Source: Ariolimax columbianus (Eukaryota; Mollusca; Gastropoda; Stylommatophora; Arionidae). Taken from it: DNA of 64,000 nucleotides. How positions within the stretch are numbered: position 1 is the first letter of the stretch; each line of letters starts with the position of its first letter. Below the pieces are notes generated by a model that saw nothing but the letters and a program-made list of their open reading frames with translations, was not told the origin of the DNA and ran no database searches. The stretch is taken from positions 91,818,819 through 91,882,818 of the forward strand of contig JAVGWX010000011.1 of NCBI GenBank assembly GCA_036924085.1. The letters run 5' to 3'. A program made the translations under genes and the position numbers. Below, in pieces: positions 45,541 to 55,300 of the stretch.

Positions 45541-46832
45541 CTTGCTGGTCTGATGGCGTTATGTTCCACCTCTCAGCTTACACAATGTGGATTATGTACG
45601 AGCATCTTGTCTCGTCTCAACGACAGGAAGTCGGCGACTGCAGCTGTGCTCGTTCCTATGACATACGCCAGTGGTTCTGTCACTGTTGTTGTCAGAACGA
45701 GGCACAAACGAGTCACGACGTGTTGTCCAGGACGGCAGTTTCGTGTGAAGCAACACGTCTCCCTCTGACGAGAATGAAGTCGGGTCACGAGAGACAGGTG
45801 TTAGCGACGACTTGAACAGAACATCACACACAGACAGATTCTTACACGTGCGTGGTTTCTAGTTGCCTTTCAGTGTTGGTCTGCTTCAATAGCTTCTAAT
45901 TCAATTTCTGTATTCTTGTCACTCACTGGCCATGTTATGTAGTTTTATCTAGCTATTTGTTCTTGTCACCTACTAAACTGCACGGTAGAATTCCCTTCTC
46001 TGCTCCTTCAGATCTGTCTACCTGATCTGTCTCCCCCAGCTTACATGCTAAGCTTCCCCTTTGGTTAATGACTTCTACTTTCTTGAGTTGATTTCCCTCA
46101 AACGTTATTTGAACGGACGTGTCTCAGAGAAAGGCGGCCTTGTTTTTCAACCTACTGGATCACGTACAGGTCGTGTAATTCCCCGTAGAATCGCGGGAAA
46201 GAGTTATTTTGGCTGGATAGTTTTAAACTGCATTGTTTGAGAATTAAGTACAATGTCCCGTTCAATGAACTGAACTTTTCTGGCAGGGTTCTCAAGTTAT
46301 GTGCCATTCAGAGATATAGGATTAGATGCAATTGTTGTGAATGACAGTGTTCATTCAGAGATAAAGCATTAGATGCAATTGTTGTGATTGACAAGATAAA
46401 CTAATCGATATTTTCCATGTGCTTGTCGTTGATAAAGAAAGTTGTTCCCTGTGATTAGTCATGTTCTATTGTGAGGGGAAATAATTAGGGTAGAAGGGGA
46501 AACAATCCACTGTACCTCACAGATAAATCTTGAATGTAAGAAAGATAGTCAGAATGATTGATTGTGCTATTACAAGCTGTCACTCCATTAAAGAGGTAAA
46601 ATTGTAAACTTGATCTATTTTGATTGACTTTTACAAAATTACTGTTTGAAATATTTGTAAATTTTATAAATTTTGAAGAATCTTTGCAAACTTGATCTAT
46701 TGGTAGCACAGAAGTGGAGACACCGATGTCTGCAGACATACTTGTTCATGTCTGAATGGATGATTTATGGCACTCCCCCTTGTCCTGGGCAGGGTGGCAC
46801 ACAATTAAAGGCTGTTTGGTGGTTGTCCACAG
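45541..46832. other. Mostly non-repetitive intron sequence before exon 7
   Basis: Unique sequence with one ~50-bp duplication (cattcagagata..gcattagatgcaattg; about 46,305-46,395). No exon or element recognised. It ends in the exon 7 acceptor. Confidence 0.5.
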
Positions 46833-46937
46833 GCAGGCGAGTGGAGGGTGACCTCTGGCATCAACGTCACTCACGGGGAGAACCAAATCTACGGCAACCC
46901 CTTCGGTAACAAGACGCTCGTCGTCACCACCTTGAAG
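46833..46937 (+). CDS. GRIK-like: Glutamate receptor exon 7 of window (linker into S1)
   Basis: The exon is 105 nt, phase 0. It encodes AGEWRVTSGINVTHGEN, then NKTLVVTTLK, which corresponds to the kainate linker (W....GLNMT) and the first strand of S1 (RTLIVTT). NVT and NKT are potential N-glycosylation sites. The acceptor gttgtccacag was chosen over an AG four bases later because only the first keeps the frame. The donor AAG|GTGAGT is the first of at least seven GTGAGT sites spaced at roughly 28 bp through the array that follows. Confidence 0.92.
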
Positions 46938-47290
46938 GTGAGTGTTGGGTTCAGGTGTGCACAAGGTGAGTGTTGGGCTCAGGTGTACAGAAGGTGACTG
47001 TTGGGTTCAGGTGTGCAGAAGGTGAGTGTTGGGCTCAGGTTAGTGCTGGGCTCAGGTGTGCAGAAGGTGAGTGTTGTGCTCAGGTGTGTAGAAGGTACGT
47101 AGGGCTCAGGTGTGCAGGAGAAAGGTAGGGCTCAGTGGGTGCAGAGGGTAGGTAGGGCTCAGGTGTGCAGAAGGTGAGTGTTTGGTTCATGTGTGCATAA
47201 GGTGAGTGTTGGGTTCAGGCGTGCAGAAGGTGAGTTATGGGTTCAGGTGTGCAGAAGGAAGGTAGGGCTCAGGTGTGCAGAAGGTAGGTT
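46938..47290 (+). repeat. 28-bp repeat carrying copies of the exon 7 donor
   Basis: Units aaggtgagtgttgggctcag followed by gtgtgcag. The real donor at 46,938 is the first copy. GTGAGT recurs at about 46,966, 47,022, 47,067, 47,173, 47,200 and 47,229, each preceded by AAG. Later units degenerate (ggtacg, ggtagg). Confidence 0.93.
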
Positions 47291-47324
47291 TCGTGACGTC
47301 TCCACATGGCGAATTACATTGCCT

Positions 47325-48180
47325 CCTCACTCAATGCCTCCTCACTCATTTTCTCCCCACTTATTGCCTCCTCACTCAATGCCTCCTCACTCATTGTCTC
47401 CCCACTTATTGCCTCCTCACTCATTGTCTCCCCACTTATTGCCTCCTCACTCATTGTCTCCCCGCTTATTGCCTCCTCACTTATTGTCTCCCCACTTATT
47501 GCCTCCTCACTCAATGCCTCCTCACTCATTGTCTCCCCACTTATTGCCTCCTCACTCATTGTCTCCCCACTTAAAACCTCCTCACTCATTGTCTCCCAAC
47601 TTATTGCCTCCTCACTCATTATTTCCTCACTCATTGTCTCCCCACGTATTGCCTCCTCACTCATTGTCTCCCAACTTATTGCCTCCTCACTCATTATTTC
47701 CTCACTTATTGCCTCCTCACTCATTGTCTCCCCACGTATTGCCTCCTCACTCATTGTCTCCCCACTTAAAACCTCCTCACTCATTGTCTCCCAACTTATT
47801 GCCTCCTCACTCATTATTTCCTCACTTATTGCCTCCTCACTCATTGTCTCCCCACTTAAAACCTCCTCACTCATTGTCTCCTAACTTATTGCCTCCTCAC
47901 TCATTATTTCCTCACTTATTGCCTCCTCACTCATTGTCTCCCCACGTATTGCCTCCTCACTCATTGTCTCCCCACTTAAAACCTCCTCACTCATTGTCTC
48001 CCAACTTATTGCCTCCTCACTCATTATTTCCTCACTTATTGCCTCCTCACTCATTGTCTCCCCACTTAAAACCTCCTCACTCATTGTCTCCCAACTTATT
48101 GCCTCCTCACTCATTATTTCCTCACTTATTGCCTCCTCACTCATTATTTCCTCACTCATTGTCTCCCCACTCATTTGCTC
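47325..48180. repeat. 30-bp minisatellite, ~29 copies, abutting exon 8
   Basis: Units gcctcctcactcattgtctc plus cccacttatt with aaaacc and atttcc variants. Variant order recurs, suggesting higher-order copies. It ends within 30 bp of the exon 8 acceptor. Confidence 0.95.
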
Positions 48181-48208
48181 CTCACAGCATGTTTTCTCTC
48201 TTCTCCAG

Positions 48209-48403
48209 GAAGCCCCGTTTGTGATGGAGAAAGCCAAGTCCACACCTGAGGATCCATTAGAGGGATTCTGTATCGATCTTGCCCGCGAGCTGGCCCACAT
48301 TGTGGGCTTTAACTACCGTATAGAACTTGTGCCAGATGGAAACTACGGCTCGAGGACAGAGAAAGGAGAGTGGGATGGGATGGTGAGAGAACTGATAGAT
48401 GGG
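48209..48403 (+). CDS. GRIK-like: Glutamate receptor exon 8 of window (S1 ligand-binding lobe)
   Basis: The acceptor is tctctcttctccag and the donor gtgagt; 195 nt, phase 0. It reads EAPFVMEKAKSTP, then LEGFCIDLARELAHIVGFNY, then LVPDGNYGSR and GEWDGMVRELIDG. These are the S1 hallmarks of non-NMDA receptors: E.P(Y/F)V, the F.G(Y/F)C(I/V)DL helix, the DG.YG loop whose Tyr stacks on the bound glutamate, and W(N/D)GMV.EL. The exon end and donor have been copied about five more times just downstream (46-bp units). The preceding 900 bp is a 30-bp array that supplies the pyrimidine-rich region before the acceptor. Confidence 0.95.
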
Positions 48404-48640
48404 GTGAGTCGGAGAGTGTGATGGGATGGTAAGAGAGCTGATAGATGGGGTGAGTCGAAGAGAGGGATGGGAGGGTGAGAGAGCTGATAGATGGGATGAG
48501 AGAGTGAGATAGAATGGTGAGATAGCTGATAGATGGGGTGAGTCGGAGATTGGGATGGAATGGTGAGAGAGCTAATAGATGGGATGAGTTAGAGTGTGAG
48601 ATGGGATGGTGAGAGAGCTGATAGATGGGGTGTGTAAGGG
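48404..48640 (+). repeat. 46-bp repeat made of the exon 8 end plus donor, ~5 further copies
   Basis: Each unit repeats the exon end (gagagagctgatagatgggg) and continues into tgagtcgg. GTGAGT is preserved at about 48,450 and 48,538, and altered in the units near 48,496 (atgaga), 48,583 (atgagt) and 48,630 (gtgtgt). Confidence 0.95.
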
Positions 48641-48649
48641 ATCAAGAAT

Positions 48650-49700
48650 CAAGAGAGGGTCGTCATAGATGGCACAGACAGAGACAACAATCGGACACGT
48701 CACTCCAGCTGAGACGATAGCCATGGAGGAAGAATGGGTCCAAGCTGGTGATAGAATGATAGAGTACCAGAGAGGCATCATCAACTTAGGCAAGGAATGC
48801 AGAGAACAGAGCAACCGGAGAGCAGAGCACGGGGTAAATCAGCTGATAACTGAGAACACTCAGGAGAGTGACGCTGTCATATACACCGACGGATCAGTGT
48901 TGCGCAGTGGGACATCAGGCTGGGGTTTCTCGGATAGAGTGAGAGGAGAGGTCGTGGCTGAGCGCAGTAGGACATACATGTCAACAACCCCCAGTATGAG
49001 AATGGAGACGGAAGCAGTGACCTCAGCACTGAAATGGATATCTGAGACTTCTATAACAAGGACAGTCATTTTGACAGACGCGCAAGCCGTACTTAAGAAA
49101 GTATAGAAGGGATGGCTTAGGTACGAGTGGATAGCAGCCGTTGAGGCCTGAAACCACCAGGTCCTGTTCATGCCGGGGTTCAGGGCAACGATATAGCTGA
49201 CATCTCGGCTTCACAAGCTCCCGCGCCTTTTAGTGATGCATGAAAAGTCCAGTGAACCATAGCATAACTGCCGTATAGGAGTGAGAGGTTAGCGATCTCA
49301 CATTTCAAAGGCTCGGCTATATGAGGGCGGTAGCCATCTCTTCTCCCTCGCCGCTTTTACTTCCGGGATTAACCGGTACCCATTTAAGTCTGGGTCGACC
49401 CGGGAACCGTTGCCGTCTGAACAAAGATTTCCGCCTCAACTGGGGAATAAACCCAGAACTCTCAGTTGCGAAGCCAGCTCGCTAACCACTGCGCGACGCG
49501 GCTCACTAGTTATGGATAGGAATTACATTTTGAAATCAATCAATGACCGCCTGTTGGATGAGGACACTGATTGAGGACAGCAATCCACAGACTGCATAGT
49601 GTCGGCATCAACCAAAGTTCGATAGAAGTAGGACGCATGAGAGGAGTGTACAACCATCGATCTACATCCCAACCCACCACACTTTGCTGAGAGCGTCAGA
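48650..49700 (+). mobile_element. Jockey/I-like LINE RNase H fragment (same family as 20.5-23.3 kb)
   Basis: The + strand encodes ETTIGHVTPAETIAMEEEWV, then IYTDGSVLRSGTSGWGFSDR, METEAVTSALKWISETS and ILTDAQAVLKKV before a stop at 49,104. It aligns closely with the complement of 20,700-21,360. The tail after the stop also matches (tttgaaatcaatcaatgacc) but is split by a SINE at 49,239-49,506. This lies in the intron between exons 8 and 9. Confidence 0.9.
49239..49506 (-). mobile_element. tRNA-derived SINE inserted in the LINE fragment
   Basis: On the minus strand the element begins gtgagccgcgtcgcgcagtg. It carries a box A-like cagtggttagcgagctgg (49,474-49,491) and a box B-like gggtttattcccc (49,442-49,454), then a ~180-bp body with aatgggtaccggttaat. 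It interrupts LINE sequence that is continuous in the other LINE copy. Flanks tagtgatg (49,231-49,238) and tagttatg (49,507-49,514) look like an 8-bp target duplication with one change. No poly-A tail is evident. Confidence 0.85.
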
Positions 49701-49749
49701 TGTGAATTGTGGGAGATGAAAGGAGATGTGTTGCTTAGCCAGTATTTAG

Positions 49750-50100
49750 TCAGGTCTATGTGTTATCTTTCATATGTGTTATCTTTCATATGTGTTATCT
49801 TTCATATGTGTTATCTTTCATATGTGTGCCTAGTGAATATGTGACCTAGTTAATGTATGATCTAGTTAATGTGTGACATAGTCAATTTGTGACCTAGTTA
49901 ACGTGCGACCTATTTAATACGTGACTTAGTTAACGTGGGGGCTAGCTAATGTGTGACCTAATTAATGTGTGACCTAATTAATATGTGATCTAGTTGATGC
50001 ATGATGTAGTTAATGTGTGACCTAGTTAGGGTTTGACCTAGTTAATATGTGGCATAGTTAATGTGCGACCAGGTTAATGTGTGACCTAGTATATGTACAA
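49750..50100. repeat. ~20-bp degenerate repeat
   Basis: Four cttctttcatatgtgttat-like units, then gttaatgtgtgacctagtta units, strongly diverged. Confidence 0.85.
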
Positions 50101-50179
50101 TCAAAGGAACCATTGCTAACTTTCCTGCCAATTATTGTAATGTGTCTGTGGCTCTGTGACATGACTTGTGTGTGCCTAT

Positions 50180-50645
50180 GTTGCAAGATGGACTGGAGAA
50201 TTCCAAGATGGACTGGCGACTTGTGTGTGCCTATGTTCCAAGATGGACTGGAGACTTTTGTGTGCCTATGTTCCAAGATGGACTGGAGACTTTTGTGTGC
50301 CTATGTTCCAAGATGGACTGGAGACTTTTGTGTGCCTATGTTCCAAGATGGACTGGAGACTTGTGTTGCCTATGTTCCAAGATGGACTGGAGACTTTTGT
50401 GTGCCTATGTTCCAAGATGGACTGGAGACTTTTGTGTGCCTATGTTCCAAGATGGACTGGAGACTTTTGTGTGCCTATGTTCCAAGATGGACTAGAGACT
50501 TTTATGTGCCTATGTTCCAAGATGGACTGGAGACTTGTGTTGCCTATGTTCCAAGATGGACTGGAGACTTGTGTGTGCCTATGTTCAAAGATGGACTGGA
50601 GACTTGTGTTGCCTATGTTCCAAGATGGACTGGAGACTTGTATGT
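50180..50645. repeat. 35-bp minisatellite, ~13 copies
   Basis: Units ggactggagacttttgtgtg plus cctatgttccaagat. Confidence 0.96.
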
Positions 50646-50807
50646 AACCCTGGTTTCCGTAAGACCCTAGCAAACATCAGACACGCCATTGGCTCAGTGG
50701 AGAGAACCCACTTTGTGTTCTAGTATTGCAGCACATTATGGACACTGAGAAAAGATAGACAAACGCACGGACATAAACATACATGCATACATAGACACGC
50801 ACATATA

Positions 50808-51552
50808 CGAGGCGTGTTCAAATGAAACCGGACCAAACTGCAACAAGGGAACATACGTACGATGCGCATGAAGATGTCACTTTTGGTCTAAATAGCACAA
50901 AACAACTGTCAAGTTTGTAAAGTGTCAATCCACTCCTTCTCATAGTTTCCTCAGCAGACCGTTGAAAATGTGGCAGGTATGATACGAAATCCATGCAGAG
51001 TTCATCAACGAGCAGTGATTCTGTTTTAACATCTGGAGGATGTCGAACAGTTTACATTCATCGCAGAATGCAGGCAGTGTATGGTGACAAAAGTGTGTCG
51101 AAGACAACAGCGAAGAACTGGCCAACGATGTATAAAGAAGGACGCGAGTTAGCGGAAGATCTTCCGAGACCAGGTCAGGCGCATATTGTTGCGTCAGAAG
51201 ATGTCATCGCCAAAATTGTTGCAGCAATTTGGGTTGACCGTCGCCAGAGCTTACATTCGCCACAATTTTGTCCCCATACACTGCCTCCATTCTGCAATTA
51301 ATGTCAAGTGGTGGAAATCCTTCAGCTGTTAGAAACCGAATCACCGCTCGCTGATCAACTCTGGACAGATTTCATATCACACTCGCCATGTTTTCAACGG
51401 TCTGCCAAGGAAACTATTGAGTCGGAGAACAATGCAATTTTGTCAACTTGACGGTTGGTATGTGCTGTTTACAACAGAAGTGACGGCATCATGCGCATCG
51501 TACGTATGTTCACTTGGTGCAGTTAGGTCCGGTTTCATTTGAACACTCCTCG
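50808..51552. mobile_element. Foldback mariner-like element (745 bp, ~300-bp inverted arms)
   Basis: The ends are cgaggcgtgttcaaatgaaa and its near-perfect complement at 51,552, flanked by TA on both sides (50,806-50,807; 51,553-51,554). The arms pair for about 300 bp each, far beyond a normal mariner terminal repeat. Both arms contain the N-terminal transposase region: RVDQRAVIRFLTAEG and MEAVYGDKIV on the minus strand, and AVYGDKSVSKTTAKNW then KEGRELAEDLPRPGQAH on the plus. The ~140-bp centre exists only in plus orientation. There is no catalytic domain, so it is non-autonomous. Confidence 0.88.
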
Positions 51553-51554
51553 TA

Positions 51555-52345
51555 TATAAACAAATACACGCACATATACACACGTACACGCGTACCTATG
51601 AGCACACAGACACACGCACACAGACACACGCACACAGACATACATGCACACAGACACACACGCACATAGACACACGCACACAGACACACACGCACACAGA
51701 CACACACGCACACAGACACACACATACACACGCACATTGACACACACGCACACAGACACACACGCACAGAGATACACACGCACACAGACACACGCACACA
51801 GACACACACGCACACAGACACACACGCACACAAACACACACACGCACACAGACACACGCACACAGATACACACGCACATAGACACACACGCACTCAGACA
51901 CACGCACACAGACACATACGCACACAGACACACACGCACACAGACACACACAGACACACGCACATTGACACACACGCACACAGACACACACGCACACAGA
52001 CACACACGCACACTAACACACACACGCACACATACACACGCACACAGACACACGCGCACGCAGACACACACGCACACAGACACACGCACATTGACACACA
52101 CGTACACAGACACACGCACACAGACACGCACGCACACACACACACGCACACATACACACACGCACACATACACACACACAGACACACACACGCAGACACA
52201 CGTACACAAAGACACACATACACACGAACACACAGACACACGCACACATACACACACGCACACAGACACACGCATACACACACAAACAAACGCACGCACA
52301 CACAGACACACGCATACAGACACACACGCATACGCTCACACACAC
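51555..52345. repeat. ACACGCACACAGACAC low-complexity array
   Basis: Degenerate cacacgcacacagacacac units; the GT-rich complement gives long Cys/Val frames without biological support. Confidence 0.95.
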
Positions 52346-52439
52346 GCCATCTCCGAGCTCTCACATGCTGACACCCACTCACCACACGCCAAGAATCGAG
52401 CTCTCACATGCTCACTCCCGCTCTCACCCGCTCACCGAC

Positions 52440-52725
52440 ACGCCGACTAGGAGCTGTCACCCGCTCGCGTACAGGCTGACAGCCAGGAAAGCCCCGCCCA
52501 CCTATCATGAAATGAGAACCTTAAGGGCCTCGGATCAACAAACAACTCATGACCGGTACTGTCAGTGACGTCACGTCACCTAGAAACAATCAACAAGACT
52601 GACATGGTGGAAGACACAACAACGATCTCCATGGTAACCAACAACTGCCCACTGTGAAGTCACGTTTAGTCTCTTGTACATCCACAGGCCGGAAGTTGAG
52701 AGTGGTAACAGTTTCTTGTGTGGAC
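52440..52725. other. Non-repetitive intron sequence
   Basis: Unique sequence with no exon or element recognised. Confidence 0.45.
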
Positions 52726-52789
52726 CAGGCGGTGGGCATGTTGGCGAGATATATGTGGTGTGAGGTCAAAGGATGTGGGCCAATTATAT

Positions 52790-53165
52790 GTGTGGTGTGA
52801 AGTGAAGGGATGTGGGATGTGGGCTCAGTCTGTGTGGGATGTGGGCTCAGTGTGTGGGATGTGGGGTGTAGGCTCAGTCTGTGTGGTGTGGGCTCAGTGT
52901 GTGGGGTGTGGGCTCATTGTGTGAGGTATGGGCTCTGTGTGTTTGCGGTGTGGGCTCAGTGTGTGAGGTGTGGGGTGTGGGCTCAGTGTGTGAAGTGAGG
53001 GCTCAGTGTGTGAGGTGTGGGGTGTGGGCTCAGTGTGTGTGGGATCAGTGTGTGGAGTGAGGGCTCACTGTGTGGTGGCAGTGTGTGTGGTGTGGGCTCA
53101 GTCTGTATGGTGTGGGCTAAGTGTGTGGGGTGCGGGTTCAGTGTTTGTGATGTGGGCTTGTGTCT
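52790..53165. repeat. GTGTGGGCTCAGT degenerate repeat
   Basis: Imperfect units ggtgtgggctcagtgtgtg, ending about 70 bp before exon 9. Confidence 0.93.
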
Positions 53166-53234
53166 GAGTCTATCTGTGTTCGTGTATGTCTGCCTGTGTG
53201 CCCAGATGATGAACCTTGACCTTGCCTCTTACAG

Positions 53235-53415
53235 AGAGCTGACCTAGCCATAGCCCCCCTGACCATCTCATACATCAGGGAGCAGGTCATCGACTTCACC
53301 AAGCCTTTCCTCAACCTCGGCATCAGCATCCTCTTTAAGATGCCCAGCAAAGAGAAGCCTGGTCTATTCTCATTTCTCAACCCGTTGGCCCTAGACATTT
53401 GGTTATATGTGATAG
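53235..53415 (+). CDS. GRIK-like: Glutamate receptor exon 9 of window (S1 to start of M1)
   Basis: The acceptor is gcctcttacag and the donor gtaagt; 181 nt, entering in phase 0 and leaving one base into a glycine codon. It encodes [20 protein letters not shown], then [14 protein letters not shown] and [17 protein letters not shown]. The P-L-T and Arg residues of APLTIS.IR are the glutamate alpha-amino and alpha-carboxyl contacts in the family. FSFLNPL leads into M1 (IWLYVIGAYL). The threonine in PLT is the AMPA-type residue; many vertebrate kainate subunits have Ala there. The last 25 bases plus donor are the founder of the 38-bp array filling the next intron. Confidence 0.95.
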
Positions 53416-54598
53416 GTAAGTCAAGTCTGAGAACTAGACATTTGGTTATATGTGATAGGTAAGTCAAGTCTGAGAACTAGACATTTGGTTATATGTGATA
53501 GGTAAGTCTGAGAACTAGACATTTGGTTATATGTGATAGGTAAGTCTGAGAACTAGACATTTGGTTATATGTGATAGGTAAGTCTGAGAACTAGACATTT
53601 GGTTATATGTTATAGGTAAGTCTGAGAACTAGACATTTGGTTATATGTTATAGGTAAGTCTGAGAACTAGACATTTGGTTATATGTTATAGGTAAGTCAA
53701 GTCTGAGAACTAGACATTTGGTTATATGTTATAGGTAAGTCTGAGAACTAGACATTTGGTTATATGTGATAGGTAAGTCAAGTCTGAGAACTAGACATTT
53801 GGTTATATGTTATAGGTAAGTCTGAGAACTAGACATTTGGTTATATGTGATATGTAAGTCTGAGAACTAGACATTTGGTTATATGTTATAGGTAAGTCTG
53901 AGAACTAGACATTTGGTTATATGTGATAGGTAAGTCTGAGAACTAGACATTTGGTTATATGTTATAGGTAAGTCTGACAACTAGACATTTGGTTATATGT
54001 TATAGGTAAGTCTGAGAACTAGACATTTGGTTATATGTTATAGGTAAGTCTGAGAACTAGACATTTGGTTATATGTTATAGGTAAGTCTGAGAACTAGAC
54101 ATTTGGTTATATGTGATATGTAAGTCTGAGAACTAGACATTTGGTTATATGTTATAGGTAAGTCTGAGAACTAGACATTTGGTTATATGTGATAGGTAAG
54201 TCTGAGAACTAGACATTTGGTTATATGTTATAGGTAAGTCTGAGAACTAGACATTTGGTTATATGTGATAGGTAAGTCTGAGAACTAGACATTTGGTTAT
54301 ATGTGATAGGTAAGTCTGAGAACTAGACATTTGGTTATATGTTATAGGTAAGTCTGAGAACTAGACATTTGGTTATATGTGATATGTAAGTCTGAGAACT
54401 AGACATTTGGTTATATGTGATAGGTAAGTCTGAGAACTAGACATTTGGTTATATGTGATAGGTAAGTCTGAGAACTAGACATTTGGTTATATGTGATAGG
54501 TAAGTCTGAGAACTAGACATTTGGTTATATGTGATATGTAAGTCTGAGAACTAGACATTTGGTTATATGTTATAGGTAAGTCTGAGAACTAGACATTT
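53391..54598 (+). repeat. 38-bp array of the exon 9-intron junction, ~32 copies
   Basis: The unit is the last 25 bases of exon 9 (ctagacatttggttatatgt then gatag) followed by gtaagtctgagaa. The first unit includes the genuine exon end at 53,391-53,415. Nearly all later units keep an AG|GTAAGT; a few read tatgtaagt. The first two units and a few later ones have a 5-bp insertion (gtaagtcaagtctg). A gataggtaag/ttataggtaag polymorphism marks sub-blocks. Confidence 0.97.
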
Positions 54599-54870
54599 GT
54601 TATATATAAGTCTGACAACTAGGCATCTGTTATATGTAAGTCTGACAACTAGACATTTGTTATATATAAGTCTGACAACTAGGCATCCGTTATATGTAAG
54701 TCTGACACCTAGACATCTGTTATATATAAGTCTGACAACTAGACATTTGTTATATATAAGTCTGACAACTAGACATCTGTTATATATAAGTCTGACAACT
54801 AGACATTTGTTATATATAAGTCTGACAACTAGACATTTGTTATATATAAGTCTTGCCTGTGGACATCTGT
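54590..54870. repeat. 30-bp derivative of the exon 9 junction array, ~9 copies
   Basis: Units ctagacatttgttatatata plus agtctgacaa, a shortened form of the 38-bp unit that has lost the central tggttatatgtgatag segment and the GTAAGT consensus (now ataagt or gtaagt). Confidence 0.94.
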
Positions 54871-54942
54871 TGAAGGTAAGTGTAGTCCTAGTGTTATGCG
54901 TAACACATATGCAGGGACATTTACCGCCCCCACATTCCCCAG

Positions 54943-55110
54943 GGGCCTATCTGATCGTGAGCTTCACCATCTACGTCCTGGGCAGGTTCAGCCCGTACGA
55001 GTGGCACAACCCTCACCCCTGCAACCAGGACCTCGACACCGTCACCAACACGTTCAACATGTCCAACAGCCTGTGGTTCACAGTCGGCACTCTCATGCAG
55101 CAGGGCTCAG
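54943..55110 (+). CDS. GRIK-like: Glutamate receptor exon 10 of window (M1 and pore loop)
   Basis: The acceptor is cccacattccccag and the donor gtcagt; 168 nt, starting two bases into a Gly codon and ending one base into the next. It encodes the rest of M1 ([20 protein letters not shown]), the kainate-type NPHPCN segment, a polar linker and the pore helix [16 protein letters not shown]. The Q/R/N site residue is Gln (codon CAG), so the unedited channel is predicted calcium-permeable; whether the transcript is edited cannot be seen. The following exon (M3 with the SYTANLAAF motif) was not found before 64,000. Confidence 0.96.
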
Positions 55111-55127
55111 GTCAGTAAGTCAACATC

Positions 55128-55300
55128 CACACATCCACACACATATAGCCTCACAGTCTCACACACATATAGCCTCACAGTCTCACACACATATAGCCTC
55201 ACAGTCTCACACACATATAGCCTCACAGTCTCACACACATATAGCCTCACAGTCTCACACACATATAGCCTCACAGTCTCACACACATATAGCCTCACAC
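55128..55300. repeat. 24-bp tandem repeat, ~7 copies
   Basis: Units acacatatagcctcacagtc plus tcac, 17 bp after the exon 10 donor. Confidence 0.95.

Larger units (their letters stand above)
11791..55110 (+). other. GRIK-like: Kainate-type ionotropic glutamate receptor gene, internal part (10 exons)
   Basis: Ten exons (1572 nt, 524 codons) joined at GT-AG boundaries with compatible phases give one uninterrupted reading frame covering, in order, most of the amino-terminal domain, the S1 ligand-binding half, M1 and the pore loop. The product would be a plasma-membrane glutamate-gated cation channel subunit working as a tetramer. Kainate rather than AMPA class is supported by the NPHPCN segment after the SPYEW motif and by the LMQQGS pore. 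Missing are the signal peptide and first part of the amino-terminal domain (upstream of 11,791, not recognised) and M3, S2, M4 and tail (beyond the window). Introns are 16.2, 4.9, 1.5, 1.5, 6.1, 4.0, 1.3, 4.8 and 1.5 kb. Which kainate paralogue it is cannot be decided from this part. Confidence 0.93.

Noticed and set aside
46837..46937. Alternative exon 7 start at the second AG (gcag)
   Set aside because: It removes four bases and breaks the reading frame with exon 6, whereas 46,833 keeps it.
47178..48224. 348-codon His/Pro/Ser/Leu-rich frame running up to exon 8
   Set aside because: 30-bp array; it is in the wrong frame relative to exon 8 and overlaps the acceptor.
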